Made by a program: the position numbers and the translations under genes. A stretch of 64,000 nt of DNA from Xanthomarina spongicola (lineage in GTDB: Bacteria; Bacteroidota; Bacteroidia; Flavobacteriales; Flavobacteriaceae): contig NZ_QGGP01000004.1 in assembly GCF_003148645.1 (NCBI RefSeq), positions 1-64,000 on the forward strand. The letters are read 5' to 3'. The notes below the pieces were generated by a model. It was not told the origin of the DNA. It did no database searches and saw only the letters and a list, made by a program, of their open reading frames with translations. This document shows positions 51,749 to 60,760 of the stretch, in pieces (positions within the stretch are counted from its first letter, which is position 1; every line of letters starts with the position of its first letter).

Positions 51749-52268
51749 AAGCTATAAAGAATATTTAGAACACATAACCACCTTCATATTTGATGTTGAT
51801 GGTGTTTTAACCGATGGAACCATAACAGTAACTACTTCTGGAGAGATGCTAAGAACTATGAATATTAAAGATGGTTATGCTTTAAAAACTTCTGTTGATA
51901 AAGGGTTCCATGTATGTGTTATTTCTGGAGGTACTAACGAAGGTGTTAGGAAAAGATTAGAAGGATTAGGTTTAACAGATATTTATTTAGGAGCTCACAA
52001 TAAAATAGAACAGTTAAACGACTATTTGAAGAAACATCAAATAAGTATTAAAAATGTGTTATATATGGGAGACGATATTCCAGATTTTCCAGTTATGAAG
52101 TTGGTTGGATTGCCTTGTTGTCCTCAAGATGCAGTACCAGAAATTAAAGCCATTTCAAAATATGTGTCTCATAAAAATGGTGGAAAAGGTGCTGTTAGAG
52201 ATGTTATTGAACAAGTATTAAAAGTACAAGGCAAATGGAATGGTAGCTTTGATGCTAAATACGACTGA
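51738..52268 (+). CDS. kdsC: KdsC-like HAD phosphatase (3-deoxy-manno-octulosonate 8-phosphate phosphatase)
   Basis: 176 residues, tetrameric C0-type HAD. Motif I FDVDGVLTDG (~18-27), motif II VISGGTNEG, motif IV GDDIPDFPVM, and the C-terminal GGKGAVRDVIE region fit KdsC, which dephosphorylates KDO-8-P for LPS biosynthesis. Related enzymes act on other sugar acids, so the assignment is family level plus context. Overlaps the DUF2520 gene. Confidence 0.9.
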   Translation: MEDKSYKEYLEHITTFIFDVDGVLTDGTITVTTSGEMLRTMNIKDGYALKTSVDKGFHVCVISGGTNEGVRKRLEGLGLTDIYLGAHNKIEQLNDYLKKHQISIKNVLYMGDDIPDFPVMKLVGLPCCPQDAVPEIKAISKYVSHKNGGKGAVRDVIEQVLKVQGKWNGSFDAKYD

Positions 52269-52327
52269 TTTCAAAATTATTCTCGGTAGATATTTTCAAT
52301 TTTTTATAACCAATTAATTACCATCAT

Positions 52328-53242
52328 TTGAACTTTTTAAATCTTATTCGTTGGAAGAATTTAATTATGATTGCTTTAGTGCAATTCTTAATAAAGTATG
52401 CGCTTTTAGAACCTTTTGGTGTTACTATTACTTTAAACTTATTTGGCTTTTCTTTATTAGTGATAGCCACCATTTGTTTAGCAGCTGCTGGTTATATTAT
52501 TAACGATATTTACGATATTGAAACTGATTCAGTAAATAAGCCAAATAAAGTTATTGTTGGAAAAACCATTTCAGAGAAAATGGCAAACACCTTATTTATT
52601 AGTTTTAATGTTATTGGTGTCGCTTTAGGTTTTTACTTATCTCATTTAGTTGGTAAAAGTGGATTCTTTACCTTATTTGTAATTATTTCTGCATTGCTAT
52701 ACGTCTATGCTTCTTATTTAAAACAAATACTTATAATAGGTAATATAGTTGTATCTCTTTTAGTTTCTTTAAGTATAATAATTGTTGGTTTATTTGAATT
52801 ACTTCCTGTAATTACACCTCAGAATCAAGAAACACAAATAACCTTTTTTAAAATTATTCTAGACTATGCCATCTTTGCATTTGTTATTAATTTTATAAGG
52901 GAAATTGTTAAAGATATTGAAGACATTGATGGCGATTATAAAGCTGGCATGAACACCTTACCAATAGCTATTGGCAGAGAAAGAGCTTCAAAAATAGTTT
53001 TTATTCTATTGTTAATTCCTTTATTTGGTGTTGTATATTATGTCGTTATAAACTTGTATAAACAACTTTTTTTAGTTGGTTATTTTTTACTGTTTATAAT
53101 TGCTCCTCTTCTATATATTATAATAAAATCTTATTCAGCTGAAACAAAAAAAGAATTTCATTTTATTAGCAATATGCTTAAATTAGTGATGCTTTTTGGC
53201 TTATTGTCTTTAATACTTTACAAATACATTTTGCTTGAATAA
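52328..53242 (+). CDS. UbiA-family prenyltransferase
   Basis: 304 residues. Start is TTG at 52328 (MNFLNLIRWKNLIMIALVQF); the next ATG would cut the conserved RxxN opening. Two Asp-rich motifs: NDIYDIETDSVNKP (59-72) and DIEDIDGDYKAG (~200), the magnesium-prenyl diphosphate sites of UbiA enzymes; about eight membrane helices. In Bacteroidota these are often labelled geranylgeranylglycerol-phosphate geranylgeranyltransferase, but the acceptor is not proven. Overlaps maf by TAATG. Confidence 0.88.
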   Translation: MNFLNLIRWKNLIMIALVQFLIKYALLEPFGVTITLNLFGFSLLVIATICLAAAGYIINDIYDIETDSVNKPNKVIVGKTISEKMANTLFISFNVIGVALGFYLSHLVGKSGFFTLFVIISALLYVYASYLKQILIIGNIVVSLLVSLSIIIVGLFELLPVITPQNQETQITFFKIILDYAIFAFVINFIREIVKDIEDIDGDYKAGMNTLPIAIGRERASKIVFILLLIPLFGVVYYVVINLYKQLFLVGYFLLFIIAPLLYIIIKSYSAETKKEFHFISNMLKLVMLFGLLSLILYKYILLE

Positions 53243-53832
53243 TGTTAAACGAAAAACTAAAACAATATCATATTATTTTAGCTTCAGGTTCTCCTAGAAG
53301 ACAACAGTTTTTTAAAGAATTAGGTATTGATTTTGAAGTTCGATTAAAGCCAGTAAAAGAAGAATACCCAAATCGGTTAACCCATTTCGAAATAAGTGAT
53401 TATCTAGCACAACTTAAGGCACTACCTTTTAAAGAAGAACTAAAGGATAACGAGATTTTAATTACTAGTGATACTATTGTATGGCATAACAACAAAGCGC
53501 TTGGCAAACCCATAAATGAGCTAGATGCATTTACTATGATAAAATCTTTAAGTAACGCAACTCACCAAGTTATTACTTCTGTATGTTTTACAACTAAAAC
53601 GCTTCAGAAAACTATAAATGCAATTACAAATGTAACCTTCAAAAAACTTGAAGATGAAGAAATACAATACTACATTGATACTTGCAAACCTTTCGATAAA
53701 GCTGGAGCTTATGGTATTCAAGAATGGATTGGACAAATAGGAATAACAAAAATTGAAGGTTCATACTTTAATGTAGTTGGCTTACCAACTCACTTAGTTT
53801 ACAATTCCTTAAATAGCTTAATTCCTTCTTAA
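53242..53832 (+). CDS. maf: Maf-family nucleoside triphosphate pyrophosphatase
   Basis: 196 residues. ASGSPRR (14-20), SDTIVWHNNKALGKP, and GAYGIQEWIGQIGITKIEGS with NVVGLP are the full Maf signature set. Members hydrolyse modified or canonical nucleotides such as dTTP and UTP. The start overlaps the UbiA stop (TAATG), fourth gene of the 50990-53832 operon. Confidence 0.94.
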   Translation: MLNEKLKQYHIILASGSPRRQQFFKELGIDFEVRLKPVKEEYPNRLTHFEISDYLAQLKALPFKEELKDNEILITSDTIVWHNNKALGKPINELDAFTMIKSLSNATHQVITSVCFTTKTLQKTINAITNVTFKKLEDEEIQYYIDTCKPFDKAGAYGIQEWIGQIGITKIEGSYFNVVGLPTHLVYNSLNSLIPS

Positions 53833-53870
53833 ATATAATACAAACTAACTATAACTATATATTTCTATTA

Positions 53871-53878
53871 TATCTTTG
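53871..53878 (+). promoter_or_regulatory. Candidate -7 box for the small MscS gene
   Basis: TATCTTTG, perfect TAnnTTTG, 25 bp before the start at 53904. Confidence 0.45.
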
Positions 53879-53903
53879 CATTATTAATTTTTAAATAAAA
53901 ACA

Positions 53904-54434
53904 ATGTTTTTCGAAACTTACAAAACAGAGTTAATAATTAGTGTTGTTCTTATAATATTCATATTAATTACAAGATTAATTTTAAAAAAACTTATTTATA
54001 AATTAGGTAGAGCTACTAATATAAACGATGCTCGAATTCGATTAATAAGTAGATACACAACAGTTACTCTAGTTTTAATAACCCTATTAGTTGAAACTTT
54101 TATTTTTGGTGCTCAGTTAAAAGATTTAGCACTATTATTCTCATCTGTATTTGCTGTTCTTGGTATCGCATTATTTGCTATCTGGTCCATATTAAGCAAC
54201 ATTACTTCTGGTGTTATAATGTTTTTTTCATTTCCATACAAAGTAGGAGATAAAATACAAATCCACGATAAAGATTTTCCAATAGAAGCCATTATTGAAG
54301 ATATTAGAGCCTTCCATCTACACTTAAGATTAGACAATGGAGACTTAGTAACCTACCCTAATAATTTAATTCTACAAAAAGCAGTGACACTTATTAAAAA
54401 AGATGCCATTGACGAAGGCTCTGATGCTATATAA
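53904..54434 (+). CDS. Small MscS-type mechanosensitive channel
   Basis: 176 residues: two or three membrane helices followed by the MscS beta domain. ALLFSSVFAVLGIALFAIWS and ILSNITSGVIMFFSFPYKVGD are the pore helix and the following beta-domain entry; DNGDLVTYPNNLI is the conserved end of that domain. The C-terminal cytoplasmic cage is missing, so it is a short variant. Expected to release osmolytes on hypo-osmotic shock. Followed 34 bp later by a CorA gene. Confidence 0.9.
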   Translation: MFFETYKTELIISVVLIIFILITRLILKKLIYKLGRATNINDARIRLISRYTTVTLVLITLLVETFIFGAQLKDLALLFSSVFAVLGIALFAIWSILSNITSGVIMFFSFPYKVGDKIQIHDKDFPIEAIIEDIRAFHLHLRLDNGDLVTYPNNLILQKAVTLIKKDAIDEGSDAI

Positions 54435-54468
54435 ATATTGTATATATTTATAGTATTATTTTTATTTC

Positions 54469-55536
54469 ATGGGCAAGAAAAGAACAAGTAAATACAAAAA
54501 GCACATTAAGCAGTCTCCAAGTTCAATTGTTTATACTGGAGAAAACCCTACCGAAAAACTTTTTATTGATGCTTTTGACTATAGTTCAGATTCTATTAAC
54601 GAATTAGAACTAAAATCTATAGAAGACACTTTTAGTTTCAAACAAACCAAATCCAATACTTGGATAAACATTAATGGGTTAAACCATATACAAGACATTG
54701 AAAAGATTGGAAAACACTACAACCTACATCCTCTAATTATTGCAGATATTGCCAACACGTCTCAAAGACCAAAAATTGATGTTTACGACGATTATATATT
54801 TGTGGTTTTAAAAATGCTTTATTACGATGAAAATGAAGACATAAAAATTGAACAAATAAGTCTCGTATTAGGATCTAATTATGTGCTTACTTTTCAAGAA
54901 ATTGAAGGAGATGTTTTCGATAATGTTAGAGAGCGTCTTCGTTTAGCAAATGGTAGAATTAGAACACTTGGGTCAGATTATTTACTTTATGCATTAATTG
55001 ATGCCATTGTTGACCATTACTACATAGTTAGCGAAACAATGGGAAATAAAATTGAAGATCTTGAAGATCTTTTATTCCATGGTCAAATTAAAGAAGATTT
55101 AAGCCTACAAATTTTAAACCTTAAAAAAGAAGTTTTAAAAATACGGCGTTCTATCTTTCCTATTCGTGAAATAATAAGTCGTATTGAAAAAAATGAACAT
55201 GTTTTAATAGATAAAAAAACCATTCAGTATTATAAAGATATTTACGACCATATTATTCAATTATCCGATTCTATTGATATTTATAGAGAAATGATATGGA
55301 GTTTAATGGACATGTATATGACAACTATTAGTAATAAAATGAACGAAGTCATGAAAGTACTAACCATTATGGCAACTATTTTTATCCCTCTTACATTTAT
55401 AGCTGGTATTTATGGTATGAACTTCGACAATATGCCTGAGTTAAACTATAAATACAGTTATTTTATACTTTGGGCTATTATGATTGTTATTTTCCTTGGG
55501 ATGATTTATTATTTTAAGAGAAAGAAATGGTTATAA
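54469..55536 (+). CDS. corA: CorA-family magnesium/cobalt channel
   Basis: 355 residues. N-terminal alpha-beta soluble domain (QRPKIDVYDDYIFVVLKML), a long stalk helix, and two C-terminal membrane helices. The ion-selectivity motif YGMN is at 315-318 (GIYGMNFDNMPEL). The basic tail KRKKWL ends the protein, as in CorA. It takes up magnesium through the inner membrane. A hairpin terminator follows within 25 bp. Confidence 0.95.
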   Translation: MGKKRTSKYKKHIKQSPSSIVYTGENPTEKLFIDAFDYSSDSINELELKSIEDTFSFKQTKSNTWININGLNHIQDIEKIGKHYNLHPLIIADIANTSQRPKIDVYDDYIFVVLKMLYYDENEDIKIEQISLVLGSNYVLTFQEIEGDVFDNVRERLRLANGRIRTLGSDYLLYALIDAIVDHYYIVSETMGNKIEDLEDLLFHGQIKEDLSLQILNLKKEVLKIRRSIFPIREIISRIEKNEHVLIDKKTIQYYKDIYDHIIQLSDSIDIYREMIWSLMDMYMTTISNKMNEVMKVLTIMATIFIPLTFIAGIYGMNFDNMPELNYKYSYFILWAIMIVIFLGMIYYFKRKKWL

Positions 55537-55557
55537 CTTTTTAAAGTTAAAGAAACA

Positions 55558-55583
55558 TTAAAACCAGCCTCGATGCTGGTTTT
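55558..55583 (+). terminator. Terminator of corA
   Basis: AAAACCAGC-CTCGAT-GCTGGTTTTC followed by TTTTTA. An ATG in this hairpin is not used as a start. Confidence 0.82.
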
Positions 55584-55617
55584 CTTTTTATATTTATTCC
55601 TTTCAAAAAAACCAACT

Positions 55618-58140
55618 ATGCAAAAATTATTACTTATTGTAATTTTAACGCTATTTACAAGCTTAAACATATTCTCTCAAGCTCCCAAAAAACTAAATGC
55701 TTCCGAAATTTACGAATCCATTAAAAAACTAAATTTTCTTGGCTCTGTATTATATGTAGCTGCACATCCAGACGATGAAAATACTCGGCTTATTTCATAT
55801 ATGTCCAACAAAGTAAAAGCGAGAACTGCTTATTTATCTTTAACACGAGGAGATGGTGGACAGAATTTAATAGGTCCAGAAATAAGAGAACTGCTTGGCG
55901 TTATAAGAACCCAAGAATTGCTTACAGCTAGAGAAATTGATGGTGGCGAACAACTTTTTACCAGAGCTAACGATTTTGGCTATTCAAAACATCCAGACGA
56001 AACACTTGAAATATGGAATAAAGAAGAAGTTTTAAGCGATGTTGTTTTAGCAATCAGACAATTTCAACCAGATATCATCATCAATAGGTTTGACCATAAA
56101 AGAGCTGGTCAAACACATGGACATCATACCAGTTCGGCTATGTTAAGCATTGAAGCTTTTGATTTAGCAAATGATAAATCGATATATCCTGAACAATTAA
56201 AGGATATTAGTACCTGGCAACCTAAAAGGCTGTTTTATAATACCAGTTGGTGGCGTTATGGAAGTCAAGAAAAATTTGATAAAATTGATAAAACCAATTT
56301 TATTAGTTTAGATATTGGGACATACTATCCATCAAACGGTTTAAGCAACAACGAAATTGCTGCATTAAGTAGAAGTCAACATAAATCTCAAGGCTTTGGA
56401 AACACAGGTACTCGTGGACAACAAATGGAATATATTGAATTGATAAAAGGTAACATACCAAAAGACAAAACCAATATATTTGAAGGCATTGACACAAGTT
56501 GGAATCGTGTAAAAGGTGGAGAAGCCATTGGAGATATACTTCATCAAGTAGAAACCAATTTCGATTTCAAGAATCCGTCAGCTTCTATTCCTGAGCTAGT
56601 TAGAGCGTATCAATTAATTCAGAAGTTAGAAAATACGCATTGGAGAGATTACAAGACCGAAGAAATAAAAAACATTATTTATGCCTGTTCTGGATTGTAT
56701 TTAGAAGCTGCTTCCGTAACCAATCAAGCAACACCTGGAGAGACTGTAAAATTAAATATTGAAGTTATAAATAGAAGCCCAATTTCAATAAAACTTGAAA
56801 GTATTGAATGTAACAATACAACCATTTCAAAAAAAATGGAACTTATAGAAAACAACGGGTTTGAATTTCACGAAGTATTAACCATAGATAGCAACCAAAA
56901 ACCAACAACACCTTATTGGTTATCTGAAAAAGGAACTCTTGGAATGTATCATGTTTCAGATGAATCTTTAATAGGAAAACCAGAAACTCCTAGAGTTTTT
57001 AATGTAATTTTTCAATTAAACATTGAAAACACACTTATTTCATATACAAAACCAATCATTTACAAAATCAACGACCCTGTAAAAGGGGAAGTATATAAAC
57101 CTTTCGAAATAATTCCTGAAGCTTCGGTTAAAATTTCAGAGAAAGTAATCATTTTCGAAAATAATCAATCTAAAAACATTCCAGTTATTGTAAAAGCAGG
57201 AAGAGATAATATTGAAGGGTTTGTAAGTTTAAACTATCCAGATAATTGGCAAATTTCACCAGATAAGCAAAATATTAACATCCCTAATAAAGGGGAAGAA
57301 AAAACACTAATATTTACTGTTAAACCTCCTAATAATCAAAGTGAAGGACAACTAATTCCTGTAGTAAATATTCAAGGTAAAACATACTCTAAGGAGCTAA
57401 TTGAAATTGATTACGAACACATTCCCTATCAAACCGTTTTATTACCAAGTGAAAGTAAAATTGTTCGTTTAGACATTCAGAAAAAAGGAGAGTTTATTGG
57501 ATACATTAATGGAGCTGGAGATGTTGTTCCTGAAAGTTTACAACAAATTGGTTACCACGTAACAACCATTACACCTGAAGATATTAATCCAGAAACATTA
57601 AGCAAATTTGATGCTATTGTTGTTGGTATAAGAGCTTATAATACTTTAGAAACTTTAAAATTTAAACAACAGCAATTATTTGATTATGTTTCTAATGGTG
57701 GCAACCTTATAGTGCAATACAACACAAGTCATAGACTAATAGTAGATGAATTGGCACCTTATAAATTAGAACTTTCCAGAGATCGCGTAACAGACGAAAC
57801 AGCTGAAGTAAAATTTTTAGAACCCAACCATCCAGTTTTAAATACGCCAAATAAAATAACACAACAAGATTTTATAGGTTGGACTCAAGAACGTGGTTTA
57901 TATTTTCCTAACTCATGGTCTAAAGAGTTTACTCCTATTTTATCAATGCATGATAAAGGTGAATCTGCCAAGAAAGGAAGTTTGCTAGTCGCCAAATATG
58001 GTAAAGGTTATTACATTTATACAGGCTTAAGCTTCTTTAGAGAATTTCCTGAAGGTGTAGCTGGTGCTTATAGATTATTTGCCAACATGCTTTCTATAGG
58101 AAAAGAAAACACACCAATTAAAACGTCTTCAACCAATTAA
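55618..58140 (+). CDS. Exported PIG-L/LmbE-family deacetylase
   Basis: 840 residues from ATG 55618 (MQKLLLIVILTLFTSLNIFS), which starts a proper signal peptide; an upstream ATG at 55573 lies inside the corA terminator. The PIG-L domain (~35-265) has the zinc motif AAHPDDENTR and the distal HGHH. After it come beta-sandwich domains (~380-620) and a C-terminal ThuA/GATase-like domain (~640-840) with DAIVVGIRAYNT and GGNLIVQYNTSHR. PIG-L enzymes remove N-acetyl groups from sugars; the exported, multidomain form suggests glycan degradation. Followed closely by a small membrane protein and a sodium symporter. Confidence 0.9.
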   Translation: MQKLLLIVILTLFTSLNIFSQAPKKLNASEIYESIKKLNFLGSVLYVAAHPDDENTRLISYMSNKVKARTAYLSLTRGDGGQNLIGPEIRELLGVIRTQELLTAREIDGGEQLFTRANDFGYSKHPDETLEIWNKEEVLSDVVLAIRQFQPDIIINRFDHKRAGQTHGHHTSSAMLSIEAFDLANDKSIYPEQLKDISTWQPKRLFYNTSWWRYGSQEKFDKIDKTNFISLDIGTYYPSNGLSNNEIAALSRSQHKSQGFGNTGTRGQQMEYIELIKGNIPKDKTNIFEGIDTSWNRVKGGEAIGDILHQVETNFDFKNPSASIPELVRAYQLIQKLENTHWRDYKTEEIKNIIYACSGLYLEAASVTNQATPGETVKLNIEVINRSPISIKLESIECNNTTISKKMELIENNGFEFHEVLTIDSNQKPTTPYWLSEKGTLGMYHVSDESLIGKPETPRVFNVIFQLNIENTLISYTKPIIYKINDPVKGEVYKPFEIIPEASVKISEKVIIFENNQSKNIPVIVKAGRDNIEGFVSLNYPDNWQISPDKQNINIPNKGEEKTLIFTVKPPNNQSEGQLIPVVNIQGKTYSKELIEIDYEHIPYQTVLLPSESKIVRLDIQKKGEFIGYINGAGDVVPESLQQIGYHVTTITPEDINPETLSKFDAIVVGIRAYNTLETLKFKQQQLFDYVSNGGNLIVQYNTSHRLIVDELAPYKLELSRDRVTDETAEVKFLEPNHPVLNTPNKITQQDFIGWTQERGLYFPNSWSKEFTPILSMHDKGESAKKGSLLVAKYGKGYYIYTGLSFFREFPEGVAGAYRLFANMLSIGKENTPIKTSSTN

Positions 58141-58141
58141 T

Positions 58142-58252
58142 ATGTCTGAAAACAATCCACAAAAACAACCATGGCTTAAACTATATACTATAGTATTAGT
58201 TGCAAATTTTGTTTACATCGTTCTGTTTTATTTTATAATGAAATCTCTTTAA
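58142..58252 (+). CDS. 36-residue membrane protein preceding a sodium symporter
   Basis: ATG at 58142, one base after the PIG-L stop, TAA at 58252, 3 bp before the symporter start. The polar start MSENNPQKQPWLKLY leads into a single helix TIVLVANFVYIVLFYFIM. Tight spacing on both sides makes a translated gene very likely. Small single-helix partners are known for several sodium:solute symporters; that role is inference. Confidence 0.68.
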   Translation: MSENNPQKQPWLKLYTIVLVANFVYIVLFYFIMKSL

Positions 58253-58255
58253 GCT

Positions 58256-59935
58256 ATGCAAACACTAGATTGGATTGTTTTAATAAGTACACTTGTAACC
58301 ATTGTTGGTTATGGAACTTGGAAAACCAGAGGCAGTAAAAACGTACAAGATTATGTTCGTGGTGGAAATGAATCGAAATGGTGGACCATAGGTTTATCTG
58401 TTATGGCAACTCAAGCAAGTGCCATAACCTTTCTATCTACTCCAGGACAAGCTTTTCATGATGGTATGGGCTTTGTCCAGTTTTATTTTGGGGTACCTAT
58501 TGCCATGGTTATTATCTGCATGGTTTTTATTCCATTATATCATAGGCTGAAAGTTTATACTGCATACGAGTTTTTAGAGAATCGATTCGATTTAAAAACT
58601 AGAAGCCTAACAGCTATCTTATTTCTAATTCAACGTGGTTTGGCTGCTGGAATAACAATCTATGCTCCAGCTATTATTTTATCGGCTGTTTTAGGTTGGA
58701 ACCTAACTTACTTGAATATTATTATTGGAATTTTAGTTATTATATATACGGTTTCTGGTGGCACCAAAGCTGTAAGTATGACTCAAAAACACCAAATGGC
58801 TGTTATTTTCACTGGAATGTTTATTGCGTTCTTTTTAATAATTAGTTATTTGCCTGCAGATATTACTTTTACAAAAGCTCTAGAAATTGCTGGAGCTAGT
58901 GGCAAAATGGATGTCTTGGATTTCTCTTTTAATCTGGAAAACAGATATACTATTTGGAGTGGTTTAATTGGTGGAACTTTTTTAGCTCTCTCCTATTTTG
59001 GTACAGATCAAAGTCAAGTACAGCGTTATTTATCTGGAAAATCGGTTAAAGAAATGCAAATGGGACTTATTTTTAATGGTCTTTTAAAAGTACCAATGCA
59101 ATTTTTCATTCTTCTAGTTGGTGTTATGGTATTTGTATTTTATCAGTTTAATACATCTCCAATTAACTTTAATCCAGCTGCAGAAAAAGTTATCTTAAAT
59201 TCCTCTTATGCTGAAGAGTATAAAGATATCCAAGATGAACAAGCCATAATTTTTAATGAGAAACAAGCCATTATAAAAGATTTTGTAGCAACTGGAGAAA
59301 ACAGTTATGCTGAAGCTATTGCTTTAGCAAATGAAGCTGATAAAGAAAATAGAGAAGCTGCTAAACAACTTATTAAAAAAGCTTCTACTGAAACTTTAGT
59401 AAGTGTAGAAACTAACGATAAGGATTATGTGTTTATACATTTTATTCTAAATAATTTACCTCGAGGTTTAATAGGATTACTCTTAGCAGTCATATTAAGT
59501 GCAGCTATGTCTAGTACTGCAAGCGAATTAAATGCCTTAGCTTCTACAACTGCCTTAGATTTATATAAACGAAATTACGCCAGAAAAGAAACTGAAGAAC
59601 ATTATGTAAAAGCTACTAAGTGGTTTACATTAGGATGGGGAATTTTAGCCATTATAATTGCCTGTGTAGCCTATTTAGCAGACAATCTAATCCAATTAGT
59701 TAATATTATTGGATCTATTTTCTATGGGAATGTGTTAGGTATTTTCCTATTGGCATTTTTCTTTAAATATGTGCGTGGCAATGCTGTTTTTGTTGCTGCC
59801 TTGATTACTCAAATAATTGTAATTATTGGCTGGTGGTTTGATTGGATGCCATATTTATGGCTTAATTTATTTGGATGTATTCTAGTAATTCTAATTGCAT
59901 TTATGCTTCAAAAGTTGAATTCAAAATCTTCATAG
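58256..59935 (+). CDS. Sodium:solute symporter (SSS family)
   Basis: 559 residues, about 13-14 membrane helices. The SSS pattern is visible: DYVRGGNESKWWTIGLSVMA, YTAYEFLENRFD, ALSYFGTDQSQVQRYLSGKS and LAVILSAAMSSTASELNALA. An extra soluble loop of about 75 residues with many Glu/Lys (~305-395) interrupts the usual spacing. The substrate may be a sugar or sugar acid released by surface enzymes; the neighbouring PIG-L deacetylase makes an amino sugar derivative plausible, but this is inference. Confidence 0.92.
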   Translation: MQTLDWIVLISTLVTIVGYGTWKTRGSKNVQDYVRGGNESKWWTIGLSVMATQASAITFLSTPGQAFHDGMGFVQFYFGVPIAMVIICMVFIPLYHRLKVYTAYEFLENRFDLKTRSLTAILFLIQRGLAAGITIYAPAIILSAVLGWNLTYLNIIIGILVIIYTVSGGTKAVSMTQKHQMAVIFTGMFIAFFLIISYLPADITFTKALEIAGASGKMDVLDFSFNLENRYTIWSGLIGGTFLALSYFGTDQSQVQRYLSGKSVKEMQMGLIFNGLLKVPMQFFILLVGVMVFVFYQFNTSPINFNPAAEKVILNSSYAEEYKDIQDEQAIIFNEKQAIIKDFVATGENSYAEAIALANEADKENREAAKQLIKKASTETLVSVETNDKDYVFIHFILNNLPRGLIGLLLAVILSAAMSSTASELNALASTTALDLYKRNYARKETEEHYVKATKWFTLGWGILAIIIACVAYLADNLIQLVNIIGSIFYGNVLGIFLLAFFFKYVRGNAVFVAALITQIIVIIGWWFDWMPYLWLNLFGCILVILIAFMLQKLNSKSS

Positions 59936-59980
59936 CAATATTAAATTAGTCATGTTTTCTTAACCAAAAGAACATTTTGC

Positions 59981-60011
59981 TTGTCTATATGTAAAGTTTT
60001 CTTTACTTTTG
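59981..60011 (+). promoter_or_regulatory. Candidate Bacteroidota promoter
   Basis: TTG at 59981-59983, 20-bp spacer, TACTTTTG at 60004-60011 (perfect TAnnTTTG). 26 bp before the start at 60038. Confidence 0.6.
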
Positions 60012-60037
60012 ATTAATCAATTTTAAATCGAACAGTT

Positions 60038-60514
60038 ATGAAAACAAACTATTTATTACCAAACAAGTACAAAAGCCTTGGTTGGATTCTTTTTATTTTA
60101 GGACTTATTGGAGGCATTTTTATGTATTCCATTGGTTATGAATCTGATGTTCTTACCATGAAAGTTTTTTCTATTTATAATGAAGACTTTATTATGAAAG
60201 AAGAAAGGGGATTTTTTAAAATAATTGAAGAGAATAGCATTTTAGATGAGCTTATTTCATTGGCAATTATAATAGGAGGTTTAATTATAGTTTTTACTAA
60301 AGAAAAAGTAGAAGACGAGTTTATTTACAAATTAAGAACTGATTCTTTGGTTTGGGCATTAATATTCAATTATGCTATTCTTATTTTTGCTATTCTGTTT
60401 ATTTATGGATTAACATTTTTTGATGTTCTTGTATTTAACATGTTTACGCCTTTACTTTTCTTTATTATTCGTTTTAATTTCTTAAAACTTAAATCCAATA
60501 GCCATGACGAATAA
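60038..60514 (+). CDS. Hypothetical membrane protein paired with an HTH regulator
   Basis: 158 residues with four membrane helices (SLGWILFILGLIGGIFMYSI, LISLAIIIGGLIIVF, LIFNYAILIFAILFIYGL, FNMFTPLLFFIIRF). No family recognised beyond the DUF-type membrane partners often found directly upstream of small Xre regulators in Bacteroidota. The 3' end overlaps the HTH gene by 11 bp, so the two are translationally coupled. Could influence the regulator or be its target. Confidence 0.75.
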   Translation: MKTNYLLPNKYKSLGWILFILGLIGGIFMYSIGYESDVLTMKVFSIYNEDFIMKEERGFFKIIEENSILDELISLAIIIGGLIIVFTKEKVEDEFIYKLRTDSLVWALIFNYAILIFAILFIYGLTFFDVLVFNMFTPLLFFIIRFNFLKLKSNSHDE

Positions 60515-60704
60515 TTTAAAAGTAGAACGAGCCATCCATAACTTGACTCAGGCAGATTTAGCAGAAAAAATAGGCGTTAGCAGACAATCTATTAATGCTA
60601 TGGAGAAAAACAAATATGTACCATCAACCGTTTTGGCCTTAAAAATTGCCAAGCTATTTGGTAAGTCTGTTGAAGAGATTTTCTTTTTAGAAGAAACTGA
60701 TTAA
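60504..60704 (+). CDS. Small Xre/Cro-type HTH regulator
   Basis: 66 residues. LKVERAIHNLTQADLAEKIG and VSRQSINAMEKNKYVPSTVL form the five-helix Cro/C1-type HTH; ALKIAKLFGKSVEEIFFLEE is the YgzD-like C-terminal part. It is a typical stand-alone DNA-binding protein of ~66-70 residues. Overlaps the upstream membrane-protein gene. Confidence 0.92.
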   Translation: MTNNLKVERAIHNLTQADLAEKIGVSRQSINAMEKNKYVPSTVLALKIAKLFGKSVEEIFFLEETD

Positions 60705-60710
60705 TAAAAA

Positions 60711-60738
60711 AAGCCTTATAGTAAAAACTATAAGGCTT
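60711..60738. terminator. Bidirectional terminator between the HTH and DUF2911 genes
   Basis: Perfect stem AAGCCTTATAGT-AAAA-ACTATAAGGCTT with A residues on the left. It lies between convergent genes. Confidence 0.78.
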
Positions 60739-60760
60739 CATATATAAGTATATAAATAAA

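Noticed and set aside
55573..55617. Upstream ATG of the PIG-L gene
   Set aside because: It lies in the corA terminator hairpin and would place extra residues before the signal peptide.
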